Assembly: GCF_047344985.1 (NCBI RefSeq)
Contig: NZ_CP178861.1
Location: 1,488,001 to 1,552,000 of the forward strand
DNA from: Bdellovibrio sp047344985
GTDB taxonomy: Bacteria; Bdellovibrionota; Bdellovibrionia; Bdellovibrionales; Bdellovibrionaceae
Length of the DNA: 64,000 nt
Reading direction: 5' to 3'
Shown here piece after piece: positions 52,783-60,824 of the stretch. The stretch's first letter is position 1; every line of letters starts with the position of its first letter. The notes beneath the pieces are model-generated. The model made no database searches. It had not been told where the DNA came from and worked only from the letters and a program-made list of their open reading frames with translations. The translations under genes were made by a program, and so were the position numbers.

Positions 52783-54095
52783 CAAAACAACTCCATGACA
52801 TCTTCAAAGGTTTCTCAAAACTTTCCCGCGAGGAAAGACTTAAAGCTCTGATGGAAGTCGGCGTACTTCATGATTCAGACGTGGATTACATCGCTAAGGG
52901 CGGTCTTCGTGACACAGCTCTCGGTGAAAAGTTTATTGAAAACGTGATTGGTTATTTCCAACTTCCTCTAGGCGTTGCTACGAACTTCCGCATTGATGGC
53001 AAAGACTATGTCATCCCAATGGCCGTGGAAGAAACTTCGATTGTGGCGGCTGTTTGTAAGTCGGCGAAATGGATTCGCGAATCGGGTTCTATCACAACAG
53101 AAGTTGTGGGAACTGAGATCATCGGTCAAATTCAATGCGCGAAGATCAAAGACTACGCGACATTTGAAAAACAAATTTTAGCTCAGAAAAACTATCTAAT
53201 TGAAATCTCCAACCGTGAAGTGGCGTTCGGACTTGTTCGCCGTGGTGGTGGAGTGCGTGATATTCAAGTGCGCCGTGTTCCTCGCGGCGATGGCACTGAC
53301 ATGGCGGTGGTTCACGTTTTGATGGACCCTTGCGATGCCATGGGTGCAAATATCATGAATCAAGTTTGTGAATATTTGAAAGAGCCGATCGAGACTTTCA
53401 CAGGTGAAAAGGTCACAATGTGCATCCTTTCAAACCTTGTGGATTCTAAAATCACTCGTGCGACGGTTCATATCACGGACATTGACCCTGAGTTGGCTGA
53501 AAAAATTGAAGAAGCTTCTTTGTTTGCGCAGCAAGATCCATATCGTGCAGCCACGAACAACAAAGGCGTTCTTAACGGTATCGATCCGATTTTGATTGCG
53601 ACAGGCAATGACTGGCGCGCAGTTGAAGCGGGTATTCATGCTTACGCCGCTCGCGATGGTCAATATCGTTCGATCACTCGTTGGTTCCGTGACGGTGAAG
53701 GTGGACTTAAAGGGATCTTTGAAGCTCCGTTGATCGTGGGCACTGTGGGTGGTGTGACAACTCTTCATCCGACAGCAATGATGTGCATGAAGATGCTCGG
53801 AACGACTTCAGCCAATGAACTTTCTCGCGTGATTGCAGCTGTGGGCCTTGTGCAAAACTTGGGAGCTTTGAAAGCTTTAACGACAGTGGGAATCATCGAA
53901 GGCCATATGAAACTTCATACGAAGAATCTGGCTTTGGGTGCGGGGGCTGAAGAAAAAGAAATTCCTCTTGTGCAAAAGAAATTAGAAGAGATCTTGGCTG
54001 TTCGTAAGCGCATTTCTTTAAGCAACGCGATCGACGTTCTTAAAGAGCTTCGTTCTACACAAAGAGCTTCTTCGACGCCGCAACATCACTCTTAA
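52779..54095 (+). CDS. Class II-like hydroxymethylglutaryl-CoA reductase
   Basis: 438 residues, similar to bacterial class II enzymes and lacking membrane segments. Catalytic candidates: Glu84/85 in AVEETSIVAAV, Lys262 in NNKGVLNGID, Asp278 in GNDWRAVEAG and His376 in GHMKLH. DAMGANIMNQVCEYL is the dinucleotide-site motif. It reduces HMG-CoA to mevalonate. Class II includes both degradative and biosynthetic enzymes; the surrounding kinases and decarboxylase point to biosynthesis. HMG-CoA synthase is not in this window. Confidence 0.93.
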   Translation: MTKQLHDIFKGFSKLSREERLKALMEVGVLHDSDVDYIAKGGLRDTALGEKFIENVIGYFQLPLGVATNFRIDGKDYVIPMAVEETSIVAAVCKSAKWIRESGSITTEVVGTEIIGQIQCAKIKDYATFEKQILAQKNYLIEISNREVAFGLVRRGGGVRDIQVRRVPRGDGTDMAVVHVLMDPCDAMGANIMNQVCEYLKEPIETFTGEKVTMCILSNLVDSKITRATVHITDIDPELAEKIEEASLFAQQDPYRAATNNKGVLNGIDPILIATGNDWRAVEAGIHAYAARDGQYRSITRWFRDGEGGLKGIFEAPLIVGTVGGVTTLHPTAMMCMKMLGTTSANELSRVIAAVGLVQNLGALKALTTVGIIEGHMKLHTKNLALGAGAEEKEIPLVQKKLEEILAVRKRISLSNAIDVLKELRSTQRASSTPQHHS

Positions 54096-54105
54096 GGGTG
54101 CGGCC

Positions 54106-55005
54106 ATGTCTTTGGTCTATTCAATTCCAGGAAAAACATTTCTAGCCGGTGAGTATCTGGCCCTTCACGGAGGGCCGGCATTAGTTTTTCTTTCTCAACC
54201 TTGTTTTGAGTTGGAAGTGACTAAAGGAGCAGGCAGTAAAGGCACGATTCACAAAGAATCTCCGGCGGGCCGCTTTATGCAAAAGCATGAAGATTATTTT
54301 CTGCAATTCGATCTCAATTTCAAAGATGCTTATGCGGGACGTGGAGGCTTTGGTGCTTCGACGGCGCAGTTTTTAGGTGTCTATGCTTTATGGCTTCATA
54401 AAGAGGCTCACCACCAAGATATGGAAAAGATCTTGGATTTTAAACATCTTCTAGAAGCGTACTACGAAGTCGCTTGGGACGGTGTGGGTCGCAGGCCGAG
54501 TGGTGCCGACCTTGTAGGACAGCTTAAAGGCGCTTTGACGTTCTTCGATAAACGCCAGGGTTTGATCTCAGTTAAAAGTTGGCCTTTTGAGGATTTAGAA
54601 TTCTTCTTGATCCACACGGGCAACAAGGTCGCCACTCACGAACATCTAAAAAAGCTATCAGACTTTGATAGCAGCTCTTTAGAGAAAAGTTTTACGCTTA
54701 TCCGTGATTCCTTCGACAAACAACAAAGTGAATTGTTTGTTGATGGTGTGAACTCTTATGCGGCGGCTTTAAAAGATTTGGGATTCACTTGCGACGAAAC
54801 TTTAGAGCTTTTAGAAAAACTCAAAGTTTTAAAAGGTGTTAAAGCCGTTAAAGGTTGTGGAGCGTTGGGAGCAGACGTTGTTCTTGCCGTGACGGCGAAG
54901 GGCGAACATCAGTCCCTTCACGATTATTGCTCTCAGCACTCTCTTTCTATTCTTTCTTCTTCTGGAAAAATCTCTTCAGGACTTCAGGTTCGAGGCTCGT
55001 TATGA
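54106..55005 (+). CDS. GHMP kinase, probably phosphomevalonate kinase
   Basis: 299 residues. It begins VYSIPGKTFLAGEYLALHGG, as in mevalonate and phosphomevalonate kinases. The ATP-binding loop is the less common GRGGFGASTAQF rather than GLGSSAA. RRPSGADLVGQLKGAL and GCGALGADVVLAV fit the substrate and C-terminal glycine motifs. Since the cluster has another clear mevalonate kinase and a decarboxylase, the missing step is phosphomevalonate to mevalonate diphosphate. The exact step is inferred. The stop overlaps the decarboxylase start as ATGA. Confidence 0.78.
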   Translation: MSLVYSIPGKTFLAGEYLALHGGPALVFLSQPCFELEVTKGAGSKGTIHKESPAGRFMQKHEDYFLQFDLNFKDAYAGRGGFGASTAQFLGVYALWLHKEAHHQDMEKILDFKHLLEAYYEVAWDGVGRRPSGADLVGQLKGALTFFDKRQGLISVKSWPFEDLEFFLIHTGNKVATHEHLKKLSDFDSSSLEKSFTLIRDSFDKQQSELFVDGVNSYAAALKDLGFTCDETLELLEKLKVLKGVKAVKGCGALGADVVLAVTAKGEHQSLHDYCSQHSLSILSSSGKISSGLQVRGSL

Positions 55006-55982
55006 ATCAAGTTTTAGTTTCAGCTCCGTCAAACATTGCGCTTATTAAGTACATGGGGAAAATCGAAGGCTCAGGCAATAAGCCGACGAATGCGTCTTTG
55101 TCTTATACTCTTGAGAATCTCAGAACCTTTGTGCGTTTGACGGAAATTGAAGGCAACCAAGATCAATGGAAGCCTTTGGTGCGCGAAGATCTGGAAAAAA
55201 TCGAACTTTCTGATAAAGGACTGCAACGCTTTATCAAGCACTTGCAAAACTTAAAATCGAAGTGGGGCGTTACTCAAAGTTTCCTTATTGAATCCGCGAA
55301 TAACTTTCCTTCCGACTGCGGTCTTGCAAGTTCGGCTTCTAGTTTTGCGGCGCTCACGTTAGCGGCCTCTGAGATGTTTCAAAAGATCAATCCTCAACCT
55401 TGGGGAAATGACAAAAAAGTTTTGTCTGAACTTTCTCGTCAAGGATCGGGGTCTTCTTGTCGCTCTTTGTACAGTCCTTGGGCTTTGTGGAAAGAAGAAT
55501 ACGCGCAACCCATGAATCTTCCAGTGACTCATCTTCATCATATGGTCGTTGTGGTTGAAGCATCAAAAAAGGAAGTCTCAAGTTCAGAGGCGCACAAGCT
55601 TGTTACAACAAGCCCAAGATTCCACGGGCGTCCCGAGCGTGCGGAGCTTCGTTTGGCGGATTTATCTCAAGCTTTGCAGTTTAACGACTGGCATATGGCT
55701 CGCCAAATCGTGTGGGATGAGTTCATAGATATGCATCGTTTATTTGAAACAAGTCAGCCGCCGTTTAGTTACATGACCGACGGTTCAAAAGCCGTTTTGG
55801 AAGACTGTCAAAAATTCTGGAACAGATGGCAAGATGGTCCTTTGGTGACCATGGATGCAGGTGCCAATGTGCACATGCTTTTCAGATACGATCAAAAGAA
55901 AACTTTTGAAGAGTATCGCGAGCATTTTAAAAAGAATTTCAAAATCTTGGCATTTGAAGGCGTAAAAGAAAATGTCCATTAA
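55002..55982 (+). CDS. mvaD: Diphosphomevalonate decarboxylase
   Basis: 326 residues from the ATG at 55002; the frame is open further left inside the preceding gene, but homology starts here. APSNIALIKYMGK matches the substrate-binding start of the family; NNFPSDCGLASSASSFAALT is the ATP loop; GSGSSCRSLYSPWALWKE is the R-S-x-x-G-x-x-x-W-like site with a changed tail; MDAGANVHML carries the catalytic Asp region. It converts mevalonate diphosphate to IPP. It overlaps the mevalonate kinase gene by eleven bases. Confidence 0.88.
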   Translation: MNQVLVSAPSNIALIKYMGKIEGSGNKPTNASLSYTLENLRTFVRLTEIEGNQDQWKPLVREDLEKIELSDKGLQRFIKHLQNLKSKWGVTQSFLIESANNFPSDCGLASSASSFAALTLAASEMFQKINPQPWGNDKKVLSELSRQGSGSSCRSLYSPWALWKEEYAQPMNLPVTHLHHMVVVVEASKKEVSSSEAHKLVTTSPRFHGRPERAELRLADLSQALQFNDWHMARQIVWDEFIDMHRLFETSQPPFSYMTDGSKAVLEDCQKFWNRWQDGPLVTMDAGANVHMLFRYDQKKTFEEYREHFKKNFKILAFEGVKENVH

Positions 55983-56859
55983 CTTCACCTGCAAAGCTTT
56001 TGGAAAATGGATTCTCGCTGGGGAGCACGCGGTTTTGCGTGGGGTGCCTGCGTTGGTTTTTCCCATTCAATCGCGCAATCTAGAGCTTAGTTATTCTCAG
56101 AGTGACAGTCCTTTAGAGCTTCGTTTGATTGGTGATCATGGTAAAGATCTGCAATTGCTGGTTTGGGGCGTTTTAGAAAAAGCCTGTGAACTAAAAAGAA
56201 TCTCTCGTGGCGATCTTAAGGGAACCTTGCTTCTTGAATCCTCGATTCCCGTCGGGGCAGGAATGGGAGCTTCGGCTGCGCTCTGTGTGGCTTTAACTCG
56301 TTGGTTGGGTTTTTTAGGTTACGTCAAAGAAGAAGAGTACTACGAATTCGCCCGCACTTTGGAAAATCTTTTCCACGGTGAAAGCAGTGGAGTGGATATT
56401 GCCGTCGCTCTTTCAGGTGAAGGTCTTTATTTTATCCGCAATGGAGAACGCAAACCTTTGCAAACGGCGTGGCAGCCTCATTGGTATATCTCTTACTCTG
56501 GTAAAAGAGGTGTCACTGTTGATGCCGTGAACAAGGTGAAGGATTTGCTTCTTAAAAATCCAAGTCTTGGTGAGAAGATTGACGCAAAAATGGGTAAAGC
56601 CGTTGAAATTGCAGAGCGCGCATTAAAAATGGACGCCAAAGAAGGTCTTCCAGTTTTGGCAGAGGCCATTGACCTAGCCGGTCAGTGTTTTGACCAATGG
56701 AGCCTCAATGAAGGGGCGCCAGCAAAACACATCGAATGGCTGCGTGAGCAAGGTGCCTTGGCAGTGAAGCCAACGGGCTCCGGCGGTGGCGGTTATGTAT
56801 TGTCACTGTGGGACCGCGAACCTAGCGCAGAAGTTTTAGAAAAACTGATCCCTTGTTAA
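55972..56859 (+). CDS. Mevalonate kinase
   Basis: 295 residues. It starts CKAFGKWILAGEHAVLRGVP, has the ATP loop PVGAGMGASAALCVAL (about 92-107), the substrate motif HGESSGVDIAVALSG (about 138-152) with the catalytic Asp, and the third GHMP motif KPTGSGGGGYVLSLW (about 265-279). It phosphorylates mevalonate with ATP. Last gene of the five-gene mevalonate cluster; a strong palindrome follows. Confidence 0.9.
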   Translation: MSINFTCKAFGKWILAGEHAVLRGVPALVFPIQSRNLELSYSQSDSPLELRLIGDHGKDLQLLVWGVLEKACELKRISRGDLKGTLLLESSIPVGAGMGASAALCVALTRWLGFLGYVKEEEYYEFARTLENLFHGESSGVDIAVALSGEGLYFIRNGERKPLQTAWQPHWYISYSGKRGVTVDAVNKVKDLLLKNPSLGEKIDAKMGKAVEIAERALKMDAKEGLPVLAEAIDLAGQCFDQWSLNEGAPAKHIEWLREQGALAVKPTGSGGGGYVLSLWDREPSAEVLEKLIPC

Positions 56860-56887
56860 GGAAAAAGGTACCTGGTACCTTTTTCCT
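56859..56887. terminator. Perfect palindromic terminator after mevalonate cluster (GGTACCTGGTACC type)
   Basis: AGGAAAAAGGTACC (56859-56872) and GGTACCTTTTTCCT (56874-56887) are perfect reverse complements around one T. A and T runs on the two sides would allow termination in both directions. Its right arm ends exactly at the next gene's ATG. Confidence 0.85.
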
Positions 56888-57589
56888 ATGGTTAAAGAAA
56901 TCCAAAAAGACATTCGCAAATCTGCCGATGCCACTCGCGCCAAAAATCTGAAAAGATTTTTTAAGACGGGGCCGGGTGAGTATGGAGAGGGTGATGTCTT
57001 TATTGGTCTCACAGTTCCTCAATCACGGGCCTTTGCAAAAAAATATTTTGCAACTCCTCTTAAAGATCTTGAAACGCTTTTAAAATCCGAAATTCACGAA
57101 GAGCGTTTGATTGCTTTGATCATTTTATCCAATCGTTTTGCAAAAGCTGAGGAGCGTGAGAAGTTTCAGATTTATAAACTTTATCTGAAGAATACCAAAT
57201 ATATTAACAACTGGGATCTTGTTGATACATCCGCTGAATACATTGTTGGCGGTTATCTTTATGACAAAGACCGAAAAGTTCTGCAAAAACTCGCAAAATC
57301 AAAAAGTCTGTGGGAGCGTCGAATTGCGATGCTTTCGACTTTTCATTTTATCAAGAAGGGCGAATGCAAAGAGACCCTTCGTATCGCCAAGATTCTTTTA
57401 AAAGACGAGCACGACCTTATTCATAAAGCGAGTGGCTGGATGTTAAGAGAAATGGGAAAACGTGTGAGTGAAAAAGAACTCCGCGGGTTCCTCGAGAAGT
57501 ATGCATCCAAGATGCCAAGGACGATGCTTCGTTATTCCATCGAAAAATTTTCTTCCAAAGATCGCCGGTATTATTTGGATTTGAAATAG
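56888..57589 (+). CDS. AlkD-like DNA alkylation repair glycosylase (HEAT-repeat)
   Basis: 233 residues, usual AlkD length. The start at 56888 agrees with the family but has only pyrimidines before it: no ribosome site. HEAT-like helices throughout; NNWDLVDTSAEYIVGGYL (about 106-123) holds the conserved Trp and catalytic Asp region, and ERLIALIILSNRFAKAEE, SLWERRIAMLSTFHFI and IHKASGWMLREMGKR are family hallmarks. It removes alkylated (N3/N7) purines from DNA. The terminator hairpin directly in front raises the question of how the mRNA starts. Confidence 0.92.
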   Translation: MVKEIQKDIRKSADATRAKNLKRFFKTGPGEYGEGDVFIGLTVPQSRAFAKKYFATPLKDLETLLKSEIHEERLIALIILSNRFAKAEEREKFQIYKLYLKNTKYINNWDLVDTSAEYIVGGYLYDKDRKVLQKLAKSKSLWERRIAMLSTFHFIKKGECKETLRIAKILLKDEHDLIHKASGWMLREMGKRVSEKELRGFLEKYASKMPRTMLRYSIEKFSSKDRRYYLDLK

Positions 57590-57678
57590 CTGTCCTCAAA
57601 ATCTCTGTGCGTCATCCGTATTTTTGGTGACACTCCATAAACCCTGCAATAGGTCTCCATCTTAAGAGGGAGGGGAGT

Positions 57679-58515
57679 ATGAGGGGACTCTTTTTTGTTC
57701 TATTGTGGGGCGCACAATCTTTTGCACTGACGAATGCGATTCCTGCGGAAACGCCAGAGCTGGAGTCGACTGTATTTTACAGTGCCACTTCTTATGATCC
57801 AGAAGCCAAAGAAGAAATGCCTGGTTACTGCAATGGCAATCTGGTTTCGAATCGTGTGATGATCACGGCCGCTCATTGTGTTTTTATTGCAGAAGCATTG
57901 AATTCGCGCGAAATCGATCTTCAAGTGGGCGAGTATCGCTACGTGAAAACGCCAGCAGGCGAAACACGTCGCATCGGTTATGCTCCTGTTCTACGCGAAA
58001 AAGTAAATGCGCAGTTTTTCTTTATTCAAGACCTTAAACGTCGTTTGGATTCATCGGGTGTTCGTCTAAGAATCGGTCCCTCGGAAGATGTAGCGGTGGT
58101 GGTATTTGATAGACCCTTGTCACTCAAAGAAAACTTCCGTTTTACACAAGTAGCTTCCGCAAAGGATTTGGCCGGAGTTCTGCCTCAGGTCTTGAACTAT
58201 TGGCCTACCGTCGTGACGATCAATCCCTTCGAAGAGATTTCCACGAACGACACAAAAAGAATGGCGAAACTTGATAATCTCACAAAAGGTTCGGGTAATT
58301 TAGAATCAAAATCGAAAGCTCGTGTTCAAGCTGGCGACAGCGGGGCACCACTCTTCGTAAGAATTGGAACAGAATGGAAACAACTCGGCGTCGTGAAGGG
58401 CCGTGCAGAAACATTGTTTTCAAATTGGGATGTCTACGGACTTTTAGATCAAAAGATGTGCGATATCGCAAAGCAAGTCACTGATGCCGAAATGAAAACC
58501 CTGCTTTGCAAATAA
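57679..58515 (+). CDS. Secreted trypsin-like (S1) serine protease
   Basis: 278 residues behind GAGGGGAG. A signal peptide ends near SFALTNA. The triad is visible: His66 in ITAAHC, Asp137 in SEDVAVVVFD, Ser221 in QAGDSGAPLF. NLVSNRVMITAAHC is typical S1 text, and the first Cys pair (Cys51 with Cys67) could form the His-loop disulfide. It ends with MCDIAKQ... LLCK, a probable second disulfide. A role in prey digestion is inference. The next gene is convergent and abuts it (TAATTA). Confidence 0.9.
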   Translation: MRGLFFVLLWGAQSFALTNAIPAETPELESTVFYSATSYDPEAKEEMPGYCNGNLVSNRVMITAAHCVFIAEALNSREIDLQVGEYRYVKTPAGETRRIGYAPVLREKVNAQFFFIQDLKRRLDSSGVRLRIGPSEDVAVVVFDRPLSLKENFRFTQVASAKDLAGVLPQVLNYWPTVVTINPFEEISTNDTKRMAKLDNLTKGSGNLESKSKARVQAGDSGAPLFVRIGTEWKQLGVVKGRAETLFSNWDVYGLLDQKMCDIAKQVTDAEMKTLLCK

Positions 58516-59274
58516 TTATTTTTGAGAAGAAGCGTAGCTGAACAGAGCAATACTGGCAGCTACGGTTGCATTCAAGGATTCAACACCTTGAGTGTGAACC
58601 GAAAGTCTTTTAAGACCTTTAAGTCCACTAAAACCAGGGCCCTCTTCGCCAATTGCCAGGCGCACATTTTTAGGCCATTTGAAAGTGGCGACATTTTCGC
58701 CTTTCATATCGAGAGCGAAAATCTCTTCGTTGTTGCTCGCAACAAAATCAGCAAACTTTCCGGTTTTCACCAAAGGCAATTTTAACAAAGCACCTGCGGA
58801 AGCTTTAATAGCTTTTGGATGATAAGGATTGCAGCTTTCTTCCGTCAAAATCATTTTGCTTGCGCCAAACGCCAACGCTGAACGGGCCAAAGCGCCAAGA
58901 TTGGAAGGATCTCCTAAAGGAGAAACCACTTCCAAGCCCTGAGTACTTGCAGAAGTTAAGGGTTCAATCTCTTTAGGCTCAAGCACCAAAAGATTGTAGT
59001 GAGTGCCAACAACGTCGATTTCGTTAAAAAGAGCCTTAGGCAATTTAAAAACCGGAATACGCTGACCACGCAATGTGGGAGCTGTCAAAGTGATGGACTT
59101 AAGATCTTCGTGAACAATCTCACCTTTGATTTTGAAATTCGGATTTTCCAAAAACTCACCAATCAGTTTTTCTCCCATAAGAATAAACTCATTGTGCTTC
59201 TTAATGCCGCGAGCGGAAGAAAGATCCGCCCAGCGTCTGAAATGGTCATTGGTTTTGGAGCTGATTTCAATCAC
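58516..59274 (-). CDS. TrmH/SpoU-family RNA 2'-O-methyltransferase
   Basis: 252 residues with a GTG start behind AGGA. The C-terminal SPOUT knot has all three motifs: PLGDPSNLGALARSALAFG (about 117-135), LAIGEEGPGFSG (about 208-219) and GVESLNATVAASIALFSY (about 230-247). The N-terminal part matches the substrate-binding region of TrmH-type enzymes (EFILMGEKLIGEFLE). It methylates a ribose in rRNA or tRNA; the exact site cannot be told. Confidence 0.9.
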   Translation of the reverse strand: MIEISSKTNDHFRRWADLSSARGIKKHNEFILMGEKLIGEFLENPNFKIKGEIVHEDLKSITLTAPTLRGQRIPVFKLPKALFNEIDVVGTHYNLLVLEPKEIEPLTSASTQGLEVVSPLGDPSNLGALARSALAFGASKMILTEESCNPYHPKAIKASAGALLKLPLVKTGKFADFVASNNEEIFALDMKGENVATFKWPKNVRLAIGEEGPGFSGLKGLKRLSVHTQGVESLNATVAASIALFSYASSQK

Positions 59275-59286
59275 AGAAAGAAGATC

Positions 59287-59700
59287 CTATTTCGTGCGAT
59301 AAAGTTTTAGATCCAGGAAACGGTGCGAACCCGTTGCGATACGAAGCTTTGTGCCTTCGTAATCTCTGAAAATCACAAATGCCGTCTCATGGTTTTCGTC
59401 CATCTTCAGCTTGCCGTAGAAGATGCGATCTGCCGATAAGAACCACCCTGACGCTTTACGAGTGAAAAGAGCTGCTGATTGTATTTGAATGGAAGAACGC
59501 TCTGGCTCCATGTCTTTTTGATCGATATTGATATACCAAACCGAGTTGTGTCCGTAAGCAACCCATTCGCCTTGCAAATCTTCGGTGAAAATAGATTCGC
59601 GATCAATGCTCGTTGGCCATGGAACGGTAGGACCGTCTCCGGAGCGGGCAAGTGCAACAACACTAAAAAGAATCAAAAGAAGTGAGGTTAGGAACTTCAT
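59287..59700 (-). CDS. Small secreted hypothetical protein
   Basis: 137 residues. A signal peptide ends near VALARSG. The mature part is beta-rich (GEWVAYGHNSVWYINID, SADRIFYGKLKMD, TAFVIFRDYEGTKLRIATG) with no cysteine and no known motif. Its ATG overlaps the regulator gene's stop by four bases (ATGA), so the two are coupled. Confidence 0.7.
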   Translation of the reverse strand: MKFLTSLLLILFSVVALARSGDGPTVPWPTSIDRESIFTEDLQGEWVAYGHNSVWYINIDQKDMEPERSSIQIQSAALFTRKASGWFLSADRIFYGKLKMDENHETAFVIFRDYEGTKLRIATGSHRFLDLKLYRTK

Positions 59701-60824
59701 AGAGATGCTTCCTCCAAGTTCTTAAATTGGACAATGGACTGTTGGTTAAAATAATATCCTTTGCGATCGCGCAGGATGTAGCGTGGACTTTCCAAATCAG
59801 GTTCGATCAAAGTGCGAAGACGTTTGATCGAAACGTAAATCAAGTTGTCATGCAAATCCGGATCGTAAATCTGACTCCAGATTTTAGAAACCAGATCTTC
59901 TTTTGAATAACGTTGACCCGGATTTTTAATAAAGAGCAGCGCGAGATCAAAAAGAATGTGCTGATTTTTAAAATCAATCGGCCCTTTGGTTTTCTCACTG
60001 ACAAAACGGCTTTTTTCATCAATTTGGAAATCATAGTGAGGCTTAAGACCGTTTAGATTTTCAGGACAAATCGCAGCGATAGATTTATAAAGTCTTGGTG
60101 CTTTGGTGCGCTCAAGACCTTTAAGAGCCAGCTCTCCGTAAATTTTAAACTGCTCATCTTGATTTTGCAGACGGTGAACACGAGCCAACTGCGCTAGAAC
60201 GCCAGAGATCGAAAGAAGAAACCCATGCTGCTTGGCGTGTTCATAGTTTTTCCAAAGAACGTCCAATGCCTGATCGTAAAGACCTTTTTCAATATAGATA
60301 TAACCGCGAATGGTCTTAGCTGTGAAATCCAATTCAGGATTGTCGATTTCGCTTAGTAGAACTTCAATTTTATCTAAATTCAAAAGAGCTTGCGAATGAT
60401 TTTTAGGATCAAAAGAAAGGCTGAAAGCGCAAATCAATAAGGCACGAGCCAAAGTGTCGAGATCACGACTTTGAGTCGCTTTTGCAATCGCCGAGTTTAA
60501 GTAAGCTTGAGACTCATCTACTTTTTCCTGAGCGCGCAACCAAGAGCCGATCAAAGTTTCCGCTTGTGCTTGATGAGCTTCAGAAAGAACGCCGGAAGAA
60601 AGAAGATCCAAAACTTCCGTCATCACGGACTGTGCTAAAGGGATTTCCTCAAGCTCTACGCAAGATTGGAAATAGATACGAGCCGACTCAAGCCAAAATG
60701 CTGCTTCTTTTTCTTTGGAAAAAAGAGCGAGACCGTCCCCAGCCGTCAAACGGGCTTCGTGCAAGTCGCCTTTGCGCGCTTGCAATCGAGCTAGTTGTAA
60801 GAGGTGAGGGACTTGTATCGTCAT
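59697..60824 (-). CDS. TPR protein with C-terminal OmpR-type winged helix
   Basis: 375 residues. The first 250 residues are TPR-like helix pairs (LLQLARLQARKGDLHEARLT, TIRGYIYIEKGLYDQALDVL). Residues about 275-365 are a winged-helix domain of the OmpR/PhoB type: ILFDLALLFIKNPGQRYSKE, NLIYVSIKRLRTLIEP, RYILRDRKGYYF. The order (TPR first, DNA-binding last) is the reverse of SARP/BTAD regulators. No receiver domain or kinase nearby. It is probably a transcription factor triggered by a bound partner. It is coupled to rsmG by TAATG. Confidence 0.82.
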   Translation of the reverse strand: MTIQVPHLLQLARLQARKGDLHEARLTAGDGLALFSKEKEAAFWLESARIYFQSCVELEEIPLAQSVMTEVLDLLSSGVLSEAHQAQAETLIGSWLRAQEKVDESQAYLNSAIAKATQSRDLDTLARALLICAFSLSFDPKNHSQALLNLDKIEVLLSEIDNPELDFTAKTIRGYIYIEKGLYDQALDVLWKNYEHAKQHGFLLSISGVLAQLARVHRLQNQDEQFKIYGELALKGLERTKAPRLYKSIAAICPENLNGLKPHYDFQIDEKSRFVSEKTKGPIDFKNQHILFDLALLFIKNPGQRYSKEDLVSKIWSQIYDPDLHDNLIYVSIKRLRTLIEPDLESPRYILRDRKGYYFNQQSIVQFKNLEEASL

